Below, one piece after another: positions 61,392-64,000 of a stretch of 64,000 nucleotides of DNA (its first letter is position 1; every line of letters begins with the position of its first letter). Where the stretch lies: contig NZ_JANHDP010000003.1 in the NCBI RefSeq assembly GCF_024494695.1, positions 186,001-250,000 of the forward strand. Reading direction: 5' to 3'. The position numbers were made by a program, and so were the translations under genes. The notes beneath the pieces are model-generated. The model was not told where the DNA came from. It ran no database searches and saw only the letters and a program-made list of their open reading frames with translations. Source of the stretch: Natronoarchaeum rubrum. GTDB lineage: Archaea > Halobacteriota > Halobacteria > Halobacteriales > Natronoarchaeaceae.

Positions 61392-63257
61392 TCACCGTCC
61401 GAGTCGCTCGCAGACGGCGTCGTGGATCGCCTCGCGCGTGCGGTGGCTCTCCTCGCCGTCGATCCGGAACTCGATCACTTGCGTACCCTCGGCGGCCAGC
61501 GACGCGTCGTAGGCGTCGCGGAACGCCGACAGCGTCTCGACGCGAGAGAAGTCGAGTCCGTAGAGTTCGCCGGTCGGCGCGAAGTCGAGTCCGTGGGGCG
61601 TCTTGAACTGGTCGGTGAAGGGCGGATCGAACGCCTCGATCGGCAGCAGGTGGAAGATGCCGCCGCCGTCGTTGTTGACGAGGACGATCGTGGCGTCGAC
61701 GCCGCAGCGCGCGACCGCCAGCAGCCCGTTCATGTCGTGGTAGTACGCCAGATCGCCCGTCACGAGCACGAGCGGGTCGTCGGTCGCGCTGCCCGCGCCC
61801 AGCGCCGTGCTCGCGATGCCGTCGATGCCGCTGGCGCCGCGGTTCCCCAGCGCGGTGAGATCGGCGCCCCGCGGTCGACCGAAGCGGTCGAGGTCGCGGA
61901 CCGGCATGCTGTTGGACACGAACACGGTCGCCGGGTCGGGGGCGCGCTCGATCGCGGCCGCGACGACCGCCCCCTCGTACGGTTCGCCCTCATCGAGATC
62001 GTCGTCGAACTTGTCGATCGCCGCCCAGTAGTCGCGCTCGGCGGCGAGCCAGCGGTCGCGCCAGTTTGCGGCGTCGGCCGACGCCGCTGTGGCGTCTGCC
62101 GACAGCCGTTCGGCGAGCGTCCGGATCGTTCGCTCGGGGTCGGCACTCAGAAGGTCGGTCGTCGTGAACGTCGCGTCGCGCCACTCGCCGGCGGGATCGA
62201 GCAGGTACTGGCGGGCGTCAGCGTCTCGGAGGTAGTTCCGCAGCGGCTTCGAGGTCGGCGAGGCGCCGAAGCGCACGACGACCTCGGGATCGGGCCAGTC
62301 GCCGACGACCCGGTCGTCGAGATAGCCGTCGTAGCCGCCGAGCACCGGCGCCGCGTCGGCGTGCGAGCCGAAGCGGAGCCCCGAGAGCGGGTCCGCGAGA
62401 ATCGGGAACCCCGTCAGGTCGGCGAGCCGGGCGACGGCGTCGGGATCGACGCCGGGCGACGCCGCGGCGTCCGCGGCGGAAGTGCCGGCGTCGGCGGCCG
62501 CAGTGTCGGAGTCCGCGGCCGCAGTCATCGGATCCGCCGGCCCGGCGACGATCAGCCCGCGGTCGGCGCCCGCGAGATCGTCTGCGAGCCGGTCCAGCGC
62601 GGCGTCGTCGAGCGTCGGCCGCCCGCCGGTCGACCGGACGAAGGGGCCACCTCTCCCCGCCGCACCGAGCGGCTCGCGCTCGGCGAGGTCGTCGGGCACG
62701 TCGTCGGACACCTCGATCGGCTCCAGCGGCTTCCGGAACGGGACGTTGAGATGCACCGGCCCGGCGGGGACGCCGGTCGACTCGGCGATGGCGCGGGCAG
62801 CATCGGTCCGCAGGCGCCGGAGCTTCCGCCCCGTCGGTTCGGGCTCCGGAAGATCCCGGAACCAGCGCACGGCGTCGCCGTAGAGCTTCTCCTGATCGAT
62901 CGTCTGGTTGGCGCCGCTGTCTCTGAGTTCCGGCGGACGATCGGCCGTCAGGAGGACCATCGGGACTCTTGCCTGACTAGCCTCGATCACGGCGGGGTGG
63001 AAGTTCGCCGCCGCGGTGCCCGAGGTGCAGATCAGCGGCGTCGGCTCGCCGGTCCGCCGGGCGCGGCCGAGCGCGAAGTACGCCGCCGAGCGCTCGTCGA
63101 AGTGCGAGAAGACGGTCAGATCGGGATGATCGGCGGCGGCGACGGTCAGCGGCGTCGAGCGGCTGCCCGGCGCGACGCAGACCGCCGATACTCCGCCGGC
63201 GACCAACTCCGCGATCAGCGTCTCGGCCCACAGCGTGTTTCGATTGGGGTGGCTCAT
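61392..63257 (-). CDS. menD: SEPHCHC synthase
   Basis: A 621-residue thiamine-diphosphate enzyme that adds a 2-oxoglutarate-derived unit to isochorismate. N-terminus VCVAPGSRSTPLTVAAADHP and FSHFDERSAAYFALG (TPP Glu region); C-terminal ThDP/Mg site VTGDLAYYHDMNGLLAVAR with NNDGGGIFHLLP. Around residues 250-280 there is a low-complexity Ala/Asp/Ser insertion (DSDTAAADAGTSAADAAAS). ATG 63257 overlaps the menF stop as ATGA. Confidence 0.94.
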   Translation of the reverse strand: MSHPNRNTLWAETLIAELVAGGVSAVCVAPGSRSTPLTVAAADHPDLTVFSHFDERSAAYFALGRARRTGEPTPLICTSGTAAANFHPAVIEASQARVPMVLLTADRPPELRDSGANQTIDQEKLYGDAVRWFRDLPEPEPTGRKLRRLRTDAARAIAESTGVPAGPVHLNVPFRKPLEPIEVSDDVPDDLAEREPLGAAGRGGPFVRSTGGRPTLDDAALDRLADDLAGADRGLIVAGPADPMTAAADSDTAAADAGTSAADAAASPGVDPDAVARLADLTGFPILADPLSGLRFGSHADAAPVLGGYDGYLDDRVVGDWPDPEVVVRFGASPTSKPLRNYLRDADARQYLLDPAGEWRDATFTTTDLLSADPERTIRTLAERLSADATAASADAANWRDRWLAAERDYWAAIDKFDDDLDEGEPYEGAVVAAAIERAPDPATVFVSNSMPVRDLDRFGRPRGADLTALGNRGASGIDGIASTALGAGSATDDPLVLVTGDLAYYHDMNGLLAVARCGVDATIVLVNNDGGGIFHLLPIEAFDPPFTDQFKTPHGLDFAPTGELYGLDFSRVETLSAFRDAYDASLAAEGTQVIEFRIDGEESHRTREAIHDAVCERLGR

Positions 63258-64000
63258 TCTAGCGCGTCGAGCATCGGCCCGTACTTCAGCTGTACCTCGT
63301 CCCACTCGCGGTCGGGGTCGCTGTCGGCGACGATGCCGGCGCCGGCGAACAGGGTCGCCCGGTCGCCGCGGGCCAGCGCCGAGCGGATGCCGACCGCGAA
63401 GGCGCCGTCGCCGGCGGCGTCGAACCAGCCGACCGGCGCGGCGTACCAGCCCCGATCGAACGTCTCGGTCTCCTTGATCGTCTCCCAGGCGGTCTCGGGC
63501 GGCAGCCCGCCGACCGCGGGCGTCGGGTGCAGCGCCTCGACCAGCGAGAGCACGTGTTCGACGTCGTCTAGCTCGGCGGTGATCGGCGTCTGGAGGTGCT
63601 GGACGGTCGGGAGCTTTCGGACCGTCCGCTGGCCCGTCCGGACCGACCCGGCGAAGGGAGCGAGCTGGTCGCGGACAGCCTCGGCGACCAGCTCGTGCTC
63701 GTGGATGTCCTTCTCGCTGCCCAGCAGCTCGTTGGCGAGCCACTCGTCCTCCTCGGGCGTGTCGCCCCGGCCCGTCGAGCCGGCCAGCGCCTCGGTCCTG
63801 ACTGTGCGCCCCGACAGCGAGACGAGCCGCTCGGGCGTCGCGCCGAAGAAGCTCGCGCCCGCCTCGGGCTGGACGAGAAACCGGTGACAGTCCGGGTAGG
63901 AGCGATCGAGCCGGGCCATCGCGTCGGGGAGCGATAGCGGCGCGGCGAGCTCGGTCGACAGCGCCTGCGCGAGCACGACCTTCCGGAGGTCGCCGCCCTC
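63254..64000 (-). CDS. menF: Isochorismate synthase, 5' end outside window
   Basis: At least 249 residues are open to the window edge; the true start lies beyond 64000. Chorismate-binding signatures: LRKVVLAQA at the very start of the visible part, EALAGSTGRGDTPEEDEW, KDIHEHELVAEAVRDQL, VRKLPTVQHLQTPI, ALHPTPAVGGLPPETAW and GWYAAPVGWFDAAGDGAFAVGIRSAL. It makes isochorismate for MenD. With menD, B, A, C, E the window thus holds the classical menaquinone route except methylation and thioesterase steps. Confidence 0.92.
   Translation of the reverse strand, partial: EGGDLRKVVLAQALSTELAAPLSLPDAMARLDRSYPDCHRFLVQPEAGASFFGATPERLVSLSGRTVRTEALAGSTGRGDTPEEDEWLANELLGSEKDIHEHELVAEAVRDQLAPFAGSVRTGQRTVRKLPTVQHLQTPITAELDDVEHVLSLVEALHPTPAVGGLPPETAWETIKETETFDRGWYAAPVGWFDAAGDGAFAVGIRSALARGDRATLFAGAGIVADSDPDREWDEVQLKYGPMLDALE

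Noticed and set aside
61422..63887. Plus-strand ORF (821 aa) over menD and menF
   Set aside because: Antisense shadow with no motif; menD and menF signatures are complete on the minus strand.

Overview
The window is from a halophilic archaeon (class Halobacteria). It is GC-rich, the proteins are strongly acidic (Asp/Glu-rich), and many genes begin at an ATG or GTG about 25-30 bases downstream of an archaeal TATA box, as expected for leaderless transcripts. The gene set is also typically haloarchaeal: RPA1 operon, halocyanin, Lrp-TRASH regulator, HalOD1 protein, salactin-like actin, menaquinone genes. The genus cannot be fixed from the sequence. About 60 protein genes fill most of the window. 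I saw no rRNA, tRNA, CRISPR array, complete insertion sequence or transposase.

Layout. 1-3.4 kb: two alkaline-phosphatase-superfamily sulfatase-like genes (the first cut by the window edge) and a small hypothetical gene. 3.5-12 kb: an Lhr helicase, a membrane-anchored CAP protein, two tandem zinc-ribbon microproteins and the replication protein A operon rpa1-rpap1-rpe. 12-16 kb: redoxin, halocyanin, acyl-CoA dehydrogenase, SnoaL-like protein. 16-20 kb: a MacB/LolD-type ABC transporter of one ATPase and two FtsX-type permeases with overlapping ends. 19.5-24 kb: a copper module (Lrp-TRASH regulator plus CopA ATPase), a lipid-kinase-like gene and an esterase. 24.8-31 kb: diphthamide enzyme Dph2, a membrane protein beside an actin homologue, a zinc ribbon, an N6-adenine-type methyltransferase with a possible short upstream ORF, and a long rhomboid protein. 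31-38 kb: an Hrq1/MrfA-type helicase, a GRAM-like protein, a GNAT, then archease, a DoxX-like protein and RtcB (RNA ligation). 38-43 kb: methylmalonyl-CoA epimerase and mutase with a YbjQ protein and a CPBP protease between them. 43-49 kb: GNAT, acetyl-CoA synthetase, a truncated synthetase-like paralogue, DnaJ. 49-64 kb: an NRDE/TANGO2 protein, an Lrp/HalOD1 pair and the menaquinone pathway menF-menD, menB, menA-menC-menE on the minus strand, interrupted by dapA plus a J-domain gene and by a regulated XRE/DUF2178/ABC-2 transporter module.

The most interesting points lie outside the standard annotations. First, an inverted-repeat operator GTAAA-N6-TTTAC occurs once in front of the DUF2178-XRE pair and twice in tandem in front of the neighbouring ABC transporter, which defines a candidate self-contained regulatory circuit. 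Second, two diverged copies of a non-coding element of roughly 110-170 bp lie at 31.1-31.3 kb and 38.15-38.3 kb. Third, an 18-bp palindrome family (GCGGCGTC-NN-GACGCCGC) is scattered between genes. Fourth, an actin homologue sits beside a membrane protein with a long charged tail. Fifth, a synthetase-like protein lacks the ATP-binding and C-terminal parts of its family.
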